A DNA stretch of 47,681 bases, taken from the NCBI GenBank assembly GCA_022560025.1, contig JAFISE010000204.1:1-47681 (forward strand), read 5' to 3'. How positions within the stretch are numbered: position 1 is the stretch's first letter; each line of letters opens with the position of its first letter. The DNA is from Stagonosporopsis chrysanthemi (taxonomy: Eukaryota; Ascomycota; Dothideomycetes; Pleosporales; Didymellaceae). Of the stretch, positions 33,936 to 44,638 are shown piece after piece. A model generated the notes under the pieces. The model did no database searches. It saw nothing but the letters and a program-made list of their open reading frames with translations, and had not been told where the DNA came from. The position numbers and the translations under genes are program-made.

Positions 33936-34467
33936 AACATACTTTAGCTCAGTCAAGGTAGAACAGATCTTTGTTCTTAATATAAGTCTTTTTACATTGC
34001 ATGTAAATGATCTATGCCCTGAGGTTCATTATGATCGGCTTCCCGTCTTGACTCTGTGCGCCTTGGGCTAATAGATTCGAAGCTGCTTGAGCAATTCGCC
34101 GGACTTTGCAATGTCTTTGATGAATCTATCTCCTTGGAACAGGAAGATTTGTCTTCAGCCACCCAACTCAGTACTGATGCCGTCATTGGAATTCTGATGT
34201 AGGGTTGGGAAGGGTCGGGAAGGTAATCCGACGTCTGATACAGATTCGAAGTATTGAAGGAGTGTAGAAAGACGCTACAGCAACGTTGCTGCACATCAAC
34301 CTGGTCGGCAGGAATTCGTGACCGACTTCGCTGCGGCCATTTGCGGAGCTCCTCCAATTGCCGAACCATGCATGTCAAGCCCCACAACCGGAACGTGGTG
34401 CAGAGAGCGCCCCCACACATACACCACGACAACACATCAGCAAGCTGTGTTGTAACCACCACCCTTG
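33936..34467. promoter_or_regulatory. Spacer between the WSC gene and the FAH-family gene
   Basis: 532 bp holding the 3' end of the WSC gene (AT-rich at 33960-34010) and the promoter of the FAH-family gene. A minus-strand open frame of 156 codons crosses it but begins with GTG and shows no family motif. Confidence 0.5.
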
Positions 34468-35485
34468 ATGCTCATCCGACCACTGTTCATCTGCTCACGC
34501 TCGCGCCTAATCTTTGTCGGACCAAAAGCATCGTTCAGGAGCTCCACTCCGAATTTCAAGCGCCTACTATCGACGTCATCGAAACTCCAAGCTATGGCGG
34601 CGTTTTCGCATCTCATTCGGTTTGAGGCCGATGACGGCAAAACCTACTATGGAGATTTGGCCAAAGAAACACCAACAAGAGACATCCAAGGGAAAGTTGT
34701 TGATGTGCTCGAAGGCGACGTGAAAAACGGTTTCAGCAAGAAGGGTAGCAAGGCTAAAGTAGCAAAGCTACTCTGTCCGTTGCCTACAACAAACATCATC
34801 CTTTGCGTGGGTCTGAACTACAGGCAGCATGCAGAAGAATGCAACGTTAGTCGTACGCCATGACATGAGACACCAGCTTTACTGATATGTTCAGCTCACA
34901 ATTCCGTCCAACCCAGCCATCTTCATGAAGCCGAGCGACGCTCTTGCAGGACCTCTTGATGATATTCCCATTCACAAAGACTGCCAGAGTAACCTTGACT
35001 ATGAGGGAGAGCTCACCATCGTTGTTGGCAAAGACTGCAAGAACGCGACTAAAGACAACTGGCAAGACTTTGTTCTCGGCTATACAGTCGGAAACGACGT
35101 TAGCGCACGCAACTTCCAGCTCCCAGCTACCGTCTCCGGCGGTCAATTTGGCTATGCCAAGTCTTTTGATAAGTTCGCGCCGATAGGACCATGTATCGCG
35201 AGTAAGGATGTCGTCGGCGATCCGCAGAAGCTGAAGTATTGGACCAAGGTCAACGGAGAAAAGAGACAGGAAACAGGGACTGATGACATGATCTTCACGG
35301 TTGGAGAGATCATTCAACATCTCAGCCGAGGCACAACGCTCCGCGCTGGTACTGCGATCTTAACGGGTACGCCAAGCGGTGTCGGCCTGTTCATGGAGCC
35401 CAAGGGATTCGTGAAAGATGGTGATGAGGTGGAAATCTATGTGGAGGGTATTGGGAGCATTATCAATAAGATGAAGTTCGAGTAA
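34468..35485 (+). CDS. Fumarylacetoacetate hydrolase family protein (FAHD1-like), with apparent mitochondrial presequence
   Basis: FAH-superfamily hydrolase/decarboxylase, closest in style to FAHD1-type acylpyruvases or oxaloacetate decarboxylases. Exons are 34468-34845 and 34895-35485 (322 residues); the 49-nt intron is GTTAGT..TTCAG and joins HAEECN-LTIPSNPAIFMKP. Metal-binding motifs are intact: DYEGEL near 161-166 and GNDVSARN with Asp near 194; TGTPSGVGLF is the conserved C-terminal loop. Two starts are possible. The ATG at 34468 gives a 42-residue extension rich in Arg and Ser without acids (ending KRLLSTSSKLQA), a convincing mitochondrial presequence. The ATG at 34594 (MAAFSHLIRF) gives a 280-residue core. 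I chose the longer form; dual targeting from two starts is possible. The exact substrate cannot be read from sequence. Confidence 0.85.
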
Positions 35486-35902
35486 TACAGGTGCCGCACC
35501 AATGTGAGGTGGGCCAGGTGTACGCTGCCACGCCGCTTCATCGTAGCTTAATCTAAATGTGTTAAGTGAAGAACTACATGGAAGTTCGCAACTACAAGAG
35601 TCGAAATTGCACGTTGATATCAATTATTTGATGTTGTCTTTTCCTTACTGACCAGCAACCTTCCGCGGGCAGCTTCCATCGATAATATACACGATGGTAA
35701 GTACAACCTTGCCGCAGAAGCCGCGAGCTAAGCAAGTTAACGCTTTCGAGCACACAACGCGTCATGTAAACATCACACAGTTGTATCCCAGCACATTTTA
35801 ACACACTTTATTTCTGTTTCTTATACAACTCGACAACAGCACATTCATTTCGAGTCGCCTTAGCGAATTGCTCACAGCCGAGAATCTCTAAGCATACACA
35901 GC
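35486..35902. promoter_or_regulatory. Spacer upstream of the unknown gene at 35903
   Basis: 417 bp of relatively AT-rich sequence between two plus-strand genes. It presumably holds the FAH-gene terminator and the next promoter. No coding signal. Confidence 0.5.
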
Positions 35903-38521
35903 ATGGGTCCCACACGACATTGTTCAAGCGATTCAAGAGCTCCTACGCATGAGAAGCAGGGACGGAAGGATTCCGCAATTGGGAACGATGCAACTGGCCA
36001 CTCAAGCGCTCGTACCGTAAGCTCCAGTGACACATCTACATCAAGCGCGCGCATGGGAGATGAGTGCGGGGCTGAAAACCGCTGGCAGAAGCTCAGAGCT
36101 GCTCGAGATGAGGAGCAAGAGATTGAGCGTTACAAGGAGTTGCAGAAAAGACCACGCTCTCGATCCAAAGCTGAACACGATGCGCAGTTTCACGAACGTC
36201 GCTCGAGGATGATGCAACAGAGAAGAGTAAGGCGTGAGGCTAAGACGGGTGTCGAAGGAGTGGTTGGGCCTGCAAAAGAGTTTGGATTTAGTGTGCAGCG
36301 GGAGAGACCCAAGTCAGAAGGTCCAGGCAAAAGATCTGCTGCGTCTGGTCATGAGCAGTCAGCCATGTCAAGCTTCGAAGAAAGTTCTCCCGGGGAATGG
36401 TTATCCGGTACCCTAGGACAGTCAGAGACGGTACTTGTCGGTATTCTATTGGAGAGCGAAGCGTTGCTGTCAGGCCTGAAGCGACCATGTCTCAAACGAA
36501 CGGATACAGAAATGTTTGCGGATATCACTCCACGGGGGTCACCTCCACCAAGCACTCCCTGGAGAAATATGCACCAGCAGCCAGATCGGCTGAATGTCAG
36601 CCAGGATCGAATTGAGAGTCATTTTATCCTGGCAGACAGATTCCTCCACGACACAAACACGATGCTTGGCTTTATCAAGGGCTGGCCTGAGTATCAATTC
36701 CAAGACATTGCGTACGCCTTTGAGAAAGATCCCGACAATCGAGGCCGGATAGTCAAATTTGTCGATCTGGGGGCCCAAGACTGGGGAGTTCAAATTCTCA
36801 ACCCTCTCCGAGTGGGATCAAATGTGCCGCGTTCGTTCACCGACATGTACACGTTTGATGATCTACCTACCGCCTGTCAGGAGCAAGGGTGCGATGCAGG
36901 TTGCCCGCGCAAAGTCCTCGTCAAGGAGAAGGTAGCAAACCTGAAAAGATTTCGTCTTCAGCAGAGCAAAAAGAGACTGCTTCGCGAACAACCGCTATTG
37001 AACCCGACGACTCAAGAAGGCAGACATTGCCTGGATGTGCTGTCCAATTCGATGTCGTCTCCAGCGGCACCGCTCGACTCTAATGGAGGGAACATACCGG
37101 CCGGACTTTCAAACTGTGGTTACGCAGTGGAACCGTCAGCATCAAAACCACCAGGAAGTCCACGCCCTGCAAACGGCGTCTTACCAACCACCTCCAAGGA
37201 GATTCGAGGCGCAGCTTATTATCGTGCAAAGATCCAAGAGTCGATCGGCAAGATAAACGGCCACATGTCAAGCAAGCAGGCATCAAATGTGCCTAATCGC
37301 GACGCAGTCAATGATTGGCTGCAGAAGGCAAATCGCGCGAATAACCCTTCTAGCCCTGGGGGCCATGAGTGCGCTGTTGATCAGAGGATATTTGGGTCTC
37401 TTGGAGACGCACTAGTGCATCACGAGAAGATACCAGCTGGGCCAGACTCGTTCCGCTCTGAGAAACTCTATTTGAATTTGGAAAAGGGCCGCCAGAGCTC
37501 TAGCTCTATCATCGAGCCCCCAAACAAGCCTCAGGACGACTGTCTCACGTCAACAGTGCCGTCAAAAATTCGACCAGACAGTCAGAATCATAGTTTACCT
37601 GATAAGATCAGCCTGGGGGGCCGATCAAACAGCAACAGTGGTGGTTCACCAGCACGCGTATTGCGCCAGACGATCACCTTTCGTCCCCAGTATGAAAAGC
37701 ACCCCGATGCATACTAGAAGTTACAAGCGGCAAAGGTCGAGGCGATGGCCAAAGACCGTGATCGTAGGCAAATGCCTACCGCCATACCCAACATTGGCGC
37801 AATGTCATTCCTCGCGAGAGGGCAGAACGCCTCCACGGCTCACTTGGGCCAGATGATGGAGCAGTGTGACATCCCTCCCGCACATGCAGCCGCACGTAAA
37901 GTGGTGCAGAACAGTCAGGGTTTTCGAAACGAGTCCTGGAGAGACGGGAGGCCGATACTACCACAGAGCATGCGGTCTGTTCTACCATCCCCAGAACCAG
38001 CGGTTGCTTCGGCTGTTCCACTGTCGACAAATCTCATCAGGATAACGTCGTCGAGTCGTGTCGACATGGACAACAACGACGCACCAGTTGAACAAATAGC
38101 AATTCCCGCAGCTCCGTCTATGCGCGACGACATGGATATCGACGATGATGACAGTCGTGTATGGAATCCGGACATCGATCCTGCGGTAGCAATAAGCACC
38201 AGCGCAGCCCAAACTTCCGAGCAAGAGAAGATTCGTGCGTATCAGCGCCATATAAAAACTATGTTGAGAAGGAATAACGCACAGAAGGAGCAGAGAGGTA
38301 TGCCCCCTACTTTGACGCCTGCGGCAAAAAGCTTAAATATGCGGGTTGGTAATCATGCGTCGAGAATAGCAGCATTCATCCGCCGAATACCCGCCAGCAC
38401 TGCGAGACCGCTGTTTCCAGCAGTCATCAGGGGCCGGGTGGCCAGGACGGCGGGGAAAACCACAGAAAAGCAGAGCGGTCATGACAAGAAGATGTTGGAG
38501 GAGCTGTTCAAGAAGCTGTGA
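35903..38521 (+). CDS. Unrecognised nuclear-type basic protein, frame interrupted by one TAG (possible 78-nt intron)
   Basis: I do not recognise this protein. The frame from ATG 35903 runs 604 codons to TAG 37715-37717, and the same frame then continues without another stop to TGA at 38521. Removing 37690-37767 (GTATGA..CGTAG, 78 nt) keeps frame, reads RPQQMPTAIPN and gives 846 residues. The skipped segment itself looks coding (KLQAAKVEAMAKDRDRR), so a nonsense mutation or sequence error is the alternative. Visible parts: a polar N terminus; a charged helical stretch with RSRSKAEHDAQFHERRSR (about 85-110); a more globular patch (ESHFILADRFLHDTNTMLGF to KRFRLQQSKKRLLRE, about 235-360) containing CxxxGCDAGC; then Pro/Ser-rich disorder and a basic C terminus. 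No membrane segment or signal peptide. Confidence 0.6.
37690..37767 (+). other. Putative frame-preserving intron containing the only in-frame TAG
   Basis: The 5' site is CCA/GTATGA, matching consensus at +1 to +5, and the 3' site is CGTAG. A weak branch candidate (GTGAT) lies eight bases before the acceptor. Length is 26 codons. Other AG acceptors downstream of this donor do not restore the reading frame. Retention would truncate the product to 604 residues. Confidence 0.5.
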
Positions 38522-39445
38522 ATGACGTGTGGTTGATGATCCATCAGGTCAACAATAGAATAGTGGCTATGCTTCTTAAAACATGTCCTCGAGTACCCAT
38601 TGCATTCAGGCCTTAGGTGAAGCTGTAAAGGCCTGATCGTTTGCTTGACGAGACTTTCGACAAAGCACTCCGTGCAGCCACCTAGCCTTATGCTTCACAT
38701 AAAAGACGACATAGGTGGTGGGGTATGCATATTAGTCGGTCACTACACTTACCGAGGGAACGTTCGGCTTCATTAGATAAATCTCCTACCGGAGTGGACA
38801 TCCGGCGTCGAAAGATTAGTATTTCGCGAACATCGACGCATGCCAAGCGCCATGGAGATGCACGTCTCCTGAGTACTGTACAGGGACTAGCCACATCAAG
38901 TCGTACTTCGGACAAGAGACCCGTCCTGGTGAGCCAAAATACTTACCTGAGTAAATTTTTACAACATTTAAATCCTCTCCTAGCTCTCTAATGGGCTTTT
39001 ATTGTGTTAACTCGCTGCGATGCATCTTTTGAGCGATCGTTGTCAATAACCACAGGACTCTATGTTGGCTACAATCAATGTAAAGAGTGTAGCATACCCT
39101 TCACTCCTGCAAAGATAGTTACCTTTAATGCGCTGTAGGTGTTGAGTATGTAGCCGACATAGGGTTCTATTGTTCTTCGAAATAATCACTCAAAAGCAAC
39201 GAGCTCCTTCAAAAGGTAAAGTGATAGGAGGAGAGCGTAGACAATAGTTACAGTACTGACTGTTTCCAACACCGCCGGTCAGTCCGCTGTACAATCCTGT
39301 TTTAGGTAGCGCCGTGCGGGGTACAGCCGAGGTCGTGCGCTCCCATGTCGCATTACACCACATTTGCATATCAGAATGTGATCTTCCCTCGAGGCCGGCT
39401 CTGAAAATGCTGAAAGCTGTCTTGGAGGTGCAGCCTGAGCTGAAA
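38522..39445. other. Spacer between the unknown gene and the AidB-like gene
   Basis: 924 bp, AT-richer than the flanking coding DNA. A frame of 88 codons at 38725-38991 has an ATG but no family features. The distal part should hold the AidB-like gene promoter. No RNA gene seen. Confidence 0.5.
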
Positions 39446-41449
39446 ATGTCTCCCATCCCTTCATCCTCAACTGCGGGCTTCTTTCAAGATCTCCCGACCT
39501 TGCCACCGCAGTATACATCGCCTGATGCTGGCCCAGCAGCTGCAAACCAGACCACAGCTGCCTCATTTTCCGACGACAAAGTACTGGCTCGGATTCTGGA
39601 TCTCTATCTCCCGTCGAACAGGGCGGTAATCACCTCGCATCTTCACAGAGTCGCGCGTGTTGCACTTGATCCACGCGTTCTAGTACATGCCACCGACGCA
39701 GAAACAAATCACCCTGTGCTCCGCTCGTTGACTACTTTCGGCGAGGAGAACCGCAATGACCCACTCTGGACCACCTCGGGATGGCAGCGCCTGAAGGAGG
39801 TTGGCTTTGCAGAGGGCATGGTCGCGGTCGCCTATTCTCAAGCCCAGGAAACGGCGCATCTAAACAGGAGAATCTACGAGTTCAGTCTTGTCCATCTCTG
39901 GAGCGTGACCGGTACGATGACATGGTGTCCCATGAGTATGACTGATGGTGCTGCGACGCTACTGTCCCGGCATCTGAAAAATCCTGACGACGACCAGACC
40001 GGCCGGGTCCGCGTGCTCGAAGAAGCGTATCGTCGGCTGACCAGTCGCGACCCGAAGTATGCTTGGACGAGCGGGCAATGGATGACCGAACGCAGCGGCG
40101 GATCCGATGTCTCTGGAACAGAGACACTCGCTACGCGGCTCACTGCGGCCGAGATAGCGCGCGACGAGGAGGCCGGGCGGAGTGAAGACGCAGTGGGCAT
40201 GCCGCTTGGGCCGTGGAAGATCGACGGGTTCAAGTGGTTCAGCAGCGCCACGGACTCTGAGATGGCTGTGCTACTTGCCCGTACAGAGAAAGGGATAAGC
40301 GCTTTCTACATGCCCATGCGCCGGAGAAGAGGGGGTCGTCCAGCGGCTGCAAATATAGTGAATCTTGAGGCACCGCCCGAGACAGAGCTCAACGGCGTTC
40401 GTATCCAGCGTCTCAAGAACAAACTCGGCACGAAGTCGCTCCCAACCGCTGAGCTCGAGCTGCGCGGCGCGAGAGCTTGGCTTATAGGTAAGGAAGGCCG
40501 TGGCGTGGCTGAGATCTCTGCGGTGCTCAACATCACCCGTCTTTCGACCGCATCAGGCAGCTTAGCAAACTGGTCTCGTGGTCTCGCTATCTGCCGCGCT
40601 TACAGCCAGGTCCGCAAAGTGCGCGGCGGACTGTTGCAAGATAACCCCACACACCTACGCTGGATGGCCGAAGAGACGGTCAAGTACCACGCCGGCGCGC
40701 ACCTGACTTTCTTCGGCGTTGCGCTGCAAGGCGCGCTCGAGCAATCGCACCGCGCGGTCGTGGGCAACACGAAGGCAGCGAACCTCATCCCTGCAGACAA
40801 GACGGACATCGCGTTGCTGTTGCGACTCCTCCTGCCCGTCATGAAGGCTCAGGTCTCGGTCGCTTCCGTCCATGGGCTGCGCCAGTGCATGGAGTGTCTC
40901 GGCGGCGTGGGGTACTGCGAGAACAACGAAGACGGGGGTTTGCTGAACATCGCAAAGATCTATCGGGACAACCTGGTCAACCCCATCTGGGAGGGTACGG
41001 TCAGTGTCATGGCCGAGGACGTGGTGCGGGTTCTCACCGACAAGCGCCTTAGCGACGGTAATGTCCTGGGCAACGTCTTTGCGCCGTGGGTCTTGAGGGT
41101 ACTGGATGGTTGTGATACCGTATTCCAGAAAGAAATTGTCTTGGTTAGGGGAAGACTGGATGCGCTCCTCAAGCTGGCAGATGGGACGCAGAAAGAGGAG
41201 CTGCTGTATCGCGGACGGGAGATCTTAGATCACATCGAGGCCATTGTATCTGGCACGGTGCTCCTCTTTGATGCTACGGCCAACCCAAGCTTTGTCGCGC
41301 AGGAGATTGCGAGACGGTGGGTGCGGTCCAAAGGATTGAAGGAGTCGGAGCCCGATGGCTTGGTATCGTGGAAGGATGCGGTGAGGATTGACAAGAGCAT
41401 CTTCTTGGGTACATCGAGCGTTGAGGCGCAGAGGCTTGAGAAACTGTAG
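39446..41449 (+). CDS. AidB-like acyl-CoA dehydrogenase family protein
   Basis: FAD-dependent acyl-CoA dehydrogenase superfamily, AidB branch (in E. coli AidB is induced by alkylating agents and binds DNA; fungal roles are not settled). It is a single exon of 667 residues from ATG 39446 (MSPIPSSSTAGFFQDLP). An in-frame ATG at 39407 with the same GAAA context would add 13 residues. Family features in order: WCPMSMTDGAATLLSRH, the substrate/FAD motif TSGQWMTERSGGSDVSGTET, WKIDGFKWFSSATDSEMAVLLAR, KNKLGTKSLPTAEL, a helical C-terminal half with CMECLGGVGYCEN, and NPIWEGTVSVMAEDVVR with the catalytic-type Glu near 516. It is longer than E. coli AidB (about 540) because of N- and C-terminal additions. 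It converges on the MFS gene. Confidence 0.92.
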   Translation: MSPIPSSSTAGFFQDLPTLPPQYTSPDAGPAAANQTTAASFSDDKVLARILDLYLPSNRAVITSHLHRVARVALDPRVLVHATDAETNHPVLRSLTTFGEENRNDPLWTTSGWQRLKEVGFAEGMVAVAYSQAQETAHLNRRIYEFSLVHLWSVTGTMTWCPMSMTDGAATLLSRHLKNPDDDQTGRVRVLEEAYRRLTSRDPKYAWTSGQWMTERSGGSDVSGTETLATRLTAAEIARDEEAGRSEDAVGMPLGPWKIDGFKWFSSATDSEMAVLLARTEKGISAFYMPMRRRRGGRPAAANIVNLEAPPETELNGVRIQRLKNKLGTKSLPTAELELRGARAWLIGKEGRGVAEISAVLNITRLSTASGSLANWSRGLAICRAYSQVRKVRGGLLQDNPTHLRWMAEETVKYHAGAHLTFFGVALQGALEQSHRAVVGNTKAANLIPADKTDIALLLRLLLPVMKAQVSVASVHGLRQCMECLGGVGYCENNEDGGLLNIAKIYRDNLVNPIWEGTVSVMAEDVVRVLTDKRLSDGNVLGNVFAPWVLRVLDGCDTVFQKEIVLVRGRLDALLKLADGTQKEELLYRGREILDHIEAIVSGTVLLFDATANPSFVAQEIARRWVRSKGLKESEPDGLVSWKDAVRIDKSIFLGTSSVEAQRLEKL

Positions 41450-41612
41450 CGTATCTGTACTTGTGATTCGCGGACCTTAATCGACCTTTACGGAAATTTA
41501 GAGCTATCCTGTCCTACATAGATGCGTGTCGAGTGGAAGGCCACGATACGACGACGAGCGTCCATCTCCACACAGCCTTCCCGTCCCATCTTATCTGAGC
41601 CCCAGCCGTAAC

Positions 41613-43396
41613 TCAAATCAACTCCTCCATACGATGCACGTCCGAATGCCGCGTCCACCTCCTCAACCTCTTTCCCCCTCCCCAGTACAGCGGAAAGGCA
41701 AACACCGCCGGCCCAACCACACACGCGAAAATGATCATTGCCGGCGTAATCCAGCCGTCTTTACTCGTATGCGCCACATCAAACACCCAGTAGCTATACG
41801 AAAACCCAATGAAGTTCTTGCACACCGTCGCCACAACCATGATCTCCCCGCTAATTGGCTTGTAGCAGTCAATCGCATACGCAATGGCGATGGTGGGCAC
41901 CGTCGTGACCGACAGGCCGGCAAGCCCGTATCCCCACACGACGATGTGGGCCCAGTGCCAGGAGCGCTGGTACGCGAGGCCGCCGAGGATAGCGGACAGC
42001 ATGGTGACGATCATGTAGGGAAGTAGGGCCGGAAGACGCATCTCAGGCTCGCGGACGCCGTTGTTGCGGCGCGTGGCGTGCGCGGCGATGTAGTCGGAGA
42101 AGGGGCCCGCGGTAGCGAGGCCGAAGAGCGAGCCCACGGCGAATGCGAAGTTGGTATAGCCAACCTGGTCCGGGCGGAATAGGTACGGCGGTGCGGCGAG
42201 CACGGGAGACTCGGTGAGGTTGAAGAAGAGGAGCAGGTCTGCGGGGCCGGCGACCATCAGGCCCGCCCAGAGGATGATGGGGTTGAAGAAGCATTTCACG
42301 GGGGTGAGCGTGTCCCTGACGATGAATGCTTTCCAGCGGGGGTCGGGGGCTTGGAAGGGGGCAAATTGCGAGCGTGAGGGTCGGCCGGTCGGATGACCGG
42401 TTGGTTCGACAGCGGTCAGCTCGGTGTGGCTAGGTTGCTTCTCGATCTGGTTGTCTGGGGTGTCGTCTGAGTGGATGCTCTTGCCTCGGAGAGAGGATTG
42501 GCTGGATGATGCGGAGTTGTGGCTGCGGTGGTATTTCGTCTCCGGGAAGGCGATTACGACGAGAATAATGGAGACGCCAGATAGTGCAGTCTCAAGCCAG
42601 AAGAACGACTTCCAGCCGTGATGGGCGGCAATGGATCCAGCCATTATGGGGCCCAAGAATGCGCCCATGAAGTAGCTTGTGCTGCGGTGTGTCAACGAAG
42701 AGTCTCAAAACCAGAATCGGTGAGTTTACAAATACACCCCAGTCCACAGACCGCGCTCGTCCAGAAAGAAAATATCTGCAATCATCTGCACTGGAATCGT
42801 CTCACTAGTCGCACAGACCAGACCATTGATAGCTCTCGCAGCCAGTAAGCTTCTGTGAGACGTAGCCAACGCCTGCCAGACACAAGACAGCATGATCAGA
42901 ACCGAGAAAACGATGCTGACAGCCCTGCGCCCGAATATGTTACTCAGCGGTACGATGAAGAAATTGGCAAACCCCAGCGTGATAACAGTGATACCGGTGA
43001 GCATAGCCAGCTGGTTGTTGTTGAGGTGGAATTCCTGGCCTAGAAGCGGGAACATGGGCGCGATTGAGAGCGCGCCGGTGACGGATATCCATGTGAAGAG
43101 AGACTGACTAGCCATGACCGTCACTGCGAGCTGCGTTAGGAAGGAATGATGAAGGTTAGACTATACATACTCTTCCAAGGCGTCGACCAGTTGAGTGGGT
43201 CGCGAGGATCCGAAGAAGGGCGAGGAATTAGTGCCTTGTCTGCCTTGCCATCCGCATTCATGATCTCCGTGCCCGGTAAGAGCTCTGTGTCGGTGCGAGA
43301 TACCATATTGGAGATGCTATACTGCTGCTCTGGCGGGATGTCAACTCGCAAAATCTCGTGTGCGTTGGAAAGGTTCATACAGAACGGTCCACGCAT
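41613..43396 (-). CDS. Major facilitator superfamily transporter (HOL1-like)
   Basis: Plasma-membrane-type MFS carrier. Exons on the minus strand are 43396-43171, 43123-42730 and 42681-41613, with introns of 47 and 48 nt; the product is 562 residues. Intron 1 has two nearby AG acceptors; only the inner one keeps frame, giving TPWK-MTVMASQSLFTW. The second junction gives WTGVY-FTSYFMGAFLGP, a conserved loop and TM5. Helices 1-6 are followed by a long polar cytosolic loop (YHRSHNSASSSQ to QAPDPRWK) and helices 7-12. The TM2-3 motif is NIFGRRAV, a weakened form of the usual G-x-x-x-D-R-x-G-R-R. The N-terminal SSDPRDPLNWS motif is common in fungal drug and metabolite carriers. Substrate unknown. 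An ATG at 43378 is an alternative start. Confidence 0.88.
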
Positions 43397-44033
43397 TATA
43401 TTTCAGCACTGCAGCTTTTGCACAAGCTGAATCTACACAAGACTTAGTCGCTGATGCCACACCACTGCCAATCCATGCTGCAACGCCGGAAAATGTGTAG
43501 GAGTGCCGATGCAACTCGGCCACGCACAGCAAGCCGGAGTATCCCCTTACTGGAAGCACTGACTGTGGAGCGTGCCATTGGCTCTTGCCATCGTCATCAC
43601 TTGCTTGAGGCGGATCGTGGTTCGCTAGTGCATGGAAGTGTAAGATCTTGGAAAGCTTATATGTGCAGGAATGCTAGTCGGGACTAGCAAGGGGAGGTGG
43701 GGTGACCCGATAGGATGGTAGATAGCGTGAGTTTGTTGTTCTGTGCAACAATCCTACCGATCGTCAAAAGACTTCACGCCTGCCATGCTGATGCTGACGG
43801 TCGACGTGTGGCGTCAACTCACGCATCTTCATCTCCACGATCTGGCGCATTACTTGGCTTGTGAACATCATCGAAGCATCTTTCTTCAACGCAAGACTGC
43901 TCACCTGTGAGCTGCCATCTAGAGCTTAACTTATTGCGGAGAATGGGCGGAGACCCACTTCTCTAGCTGTGCACATTACCGTGGCATCGGTTCCGGAGGA
44001 TAGGGTGGGGAAGCGGGCTCACGTCGATCGATG

Positions 44034-44047
44034 CCGCGCTAGCGCGG
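44034..44047. promoter_or_regulatory. Perfect 14-bp palindrome CCGCGCTAGCGCGG
   Basis: The sequence is its own reverse complement and has the form CCG-N8-CGG, an everted half-site arrangement used by some Zn(II)2Cys6 fungal regulators. It lies in the divergent MFS/hydrolase promoter, 590-650 bp from each start. A binding role is inference only. Confidence 0.4.
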
Positions 44048-44597
44048 TGAGTGCCCGACGACTTATTAGCGGTAAAAACACTGCTGATGTATGCTGTGCG
44101 CATAGTAAGCTGGATGAGTGCTGAGCGAAGAGGCTTGAGGGTAGGTGAGTAGATTGGCGTCGTGCGGTGGAGATGGGTGATAAATCGCGCTACTTACAAC
44201 CCTACTCTTTCACGCATCCCTCTTCACATTACAAGGTTTCAAACCGACTATAGACAAATTGCGAGGTGTTGAGTCAAGTCCATGAACGTCCATTCGTCGA
44301 TCCTCATACGCCCTGCTCGTCGCATAAGCATTTGCGATGCAGGTCTGATCAATACTCGTCGACACAGCACGAACGCATGGCTGGAGATGTACGGAGCAGT
44401 ATCACCGCTCCTCCACCACAGGCTCTCCCAGAAGACACCTCAGACATGACTAGACGAAACCGCAGGGCAGTTCCAACCAAAAAGTCAGACCTCCCGCGAT
44501 GAATCACAACATCACGTGCCGTGACTCACCCTCCCCCAACACCACCCCCACCCCTCCATACCCTCCATACCTCCCCAAGTGCACCTCAGCACCATCC

Positions 44598-44612
44598 CCC
44601 CCCCCCCCCCCC
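44598..44612. repeat. Poly-C run (15)
   Basis: Fifteen C residues end 26 bp before the isochorismatase-family ATG, inside its probable leader. Such homopolymers are prone to length error in sequencing. Confidence 0.9.
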
Positions 44613-44638
44613 TTCCCCCAATCGCGCAAGTCTCAACC

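Larger units (their letters stand above)
43397..44638. promoter_or_regulatory. Divergent promoter region between MFS carrier and isochorismatase-family gene
   Basis: 1.24 kb separates two divergent start codons, more than between the other divergent pairs here. It contains a perfect 14-bp palindrome (44034-44047) next to a TCGATCGA palindrome, and a C15 run directly before the isochorismatase-family gene. Open frames inside are short and unconvincing. Confidence 0.55.

Noticed and set aside
33992..34462. 156-codon minus-strand frame between the WSC and FAH genes
   Set aside because: It begins with GTG, has no recognisable domain and overlaps the likely FAH-gene promoter.
37715..38521. Stop-codon readthrough producing a peroxisomal C terminus (product ends FKKL)
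   Set aside because: KKL is a poor peroxisomal signal, the context after TAG is not a known strong readthrough motif, and the extension would be about 268 residues, unlike the short extensions known in fungi.
38725..38991. 88-codon frame between the unknown gene and the AidB-like gene
   Set aside because: It has an ATG but looks random, in an AT-richer spacer; nothing supports expression.
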